Assembly (NCBI RefSeq): GCF_900142935.1
Contig: NZ_FSRS01000001.1
Coordinates: forward strand, 2,180,001 to 2,244,000
DNA length: 64,000 nucleotides
Direction: 5' to 3'
From: Rhodovulum sp. ES.010
GTDB lineage: Bacteria > Pseudomonadota > Alphaproteobacteria > Rhodobacterales > Rhodobacteraceae
Below are positions 63,754 through 64,000 of this stretch, in pieces. Numbering within the stretch: position 1 is the stretch's first letter; each line of letters opens with the position of its first letter. The notes under the pieces are model-generated. The model was given only the letters and a program-made list of their open reading frames with translations. It ran no database searches and had not been told where the DNA came from. The position numbers and the translations under genes were made by a program.

Positions 63754-64000
63754 CAGGCCACCCAGAACGCCTTTTCCAGATCGTCGAACTCGTCCACCGG
63801 GCCTTCATACTTGTTGCGGCCGAGTTCCAGCACATAGACGTAATCGGCGATCTTCAGCGCGTGGCGGATTTCCTGGTCGACCAGCAGGATCGTCAGCCCG
63901 TCCTTGCGGGCGAGATCCGAGAGCATCTCGTAGACCTCCTCGGCCAGCATCTTGCTGAGCCCCGCGGTGGGTTCGTCCACCAAGAGCATCTTTGGCTCGG
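63753..64000 (-). CDS. ABC transporter ATP-binding protein, LivF-like, 3' part only
   Basis: Only the last 81 residues or so are in the window; the gene continues beyond 64000. It has Walker B MLLVDEPTAGLSKMLAEEVY with the Asp-Glu, the D loop, and the switch-like segment LARKDGLTILLVDQEIRHAL. The order and the ending (IADYVYVLELGRNKYEGPVD) fit branched-chain amino-acid type ATPases (LivF). It probably powers uptake of the substrate of this operon. Confidence 0.85.
   Translation of the reverse strand, partial: EPKMLLVDEPTAGLSKMLAEEVYEMLSDLARKDGLTILLVDQEIRHALKIADYVYVLELGRNKYEGPVDEFDDLEKAFWVA

Overview
This window looks like a chromosomal segment of a high-GC alphaproteobacterium of the Rhodobacteraceae/Paracoccaceae type. 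I infer this from gene content and protein style: a small CTP-synthetase-mislabelled membrane protein, a DmdB/DmdC-like acyl-CoA ligase and dehydrogenase, TspO, a Hint-domain protein, and an intergenic motif with core TTGGCCCAAATACTC that I remember as common in that family. GC is high almost everywhere, so the one visibly AT-richer gene (52437-53426) stands out.

Layout. 1-18300 is a patchwork. It holds a GntR regulator, a decayed IS3 remnant, TspO, a broken gene with a run of nine C, an apparently intact IS3-family element (4132-5402) that has removed the start of an SH3-domain gene, two MscS-type channels around a lipoprotein hydrolase, and a cluster of two short-chain dehydrogenases, an outer-membrane channel, a membrane protein and a MarC-like protein bracketed by two related winged-helix regulators. 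It ends with an IS1182-type element (about 16770-18302) sitting inside a dispersed repeat whose other copy is near 815-905. 18556-18632 is tRNA-Met.

18857-25355 is housekeeping: pyrD with a DUF952 partner, a periplasmic 5'-nucleotidase, an aspartoacylase-like hydrolase, a MATE exporter and two PaaI-type thioesterases. 25532-35699 is an acyl-CoA oxidation block: two MerR regulators with a perfect 16-bp palindrome, acyl-CoA dehydrogenase, GST, thiolase, FadB-type bifunctional enzyme and an acyl-CoA ligase. 36996-41522 (minus strand) is a nucleoside salvage operon, cdd-deoA-deoB-add-upp, with stop/start overlaps at four junctions. It diverges from a PrpE-like propionyl-CoA synthetase. A soluble hybrid histidine kinase and a sigma-54 response regulator follow, then nadK, glyA, an alpha/beta hydrolase, cytochrome b561, a DsrE-like secreted protein and several small membrane proteins.

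52219-56942 is bracketed by two copies of a palindromic element. It contains lepA flanked by an AT-richer two-helix membrane protein and by a protein with an Ala-Ser-Tyr repeat block. Just outside it lies an orphan Hcp (type VI tube) gene, then acylphosphatase, an AidB-like dehydrogenase and a DUF411 protein. The window closes with a tightly coupled minus-strand operon (ABC ATPase, class III aminotransferase, BKACE/DUF849, GNAT, acetylpolyamine-amidohydrolase-like deacetylase). I read it as an amine or beta-amino-acid catabolic pathway and consider it the best candidate for an undescribed route. All functional calls rest on reading translated sequence and motifs; no database search was run.
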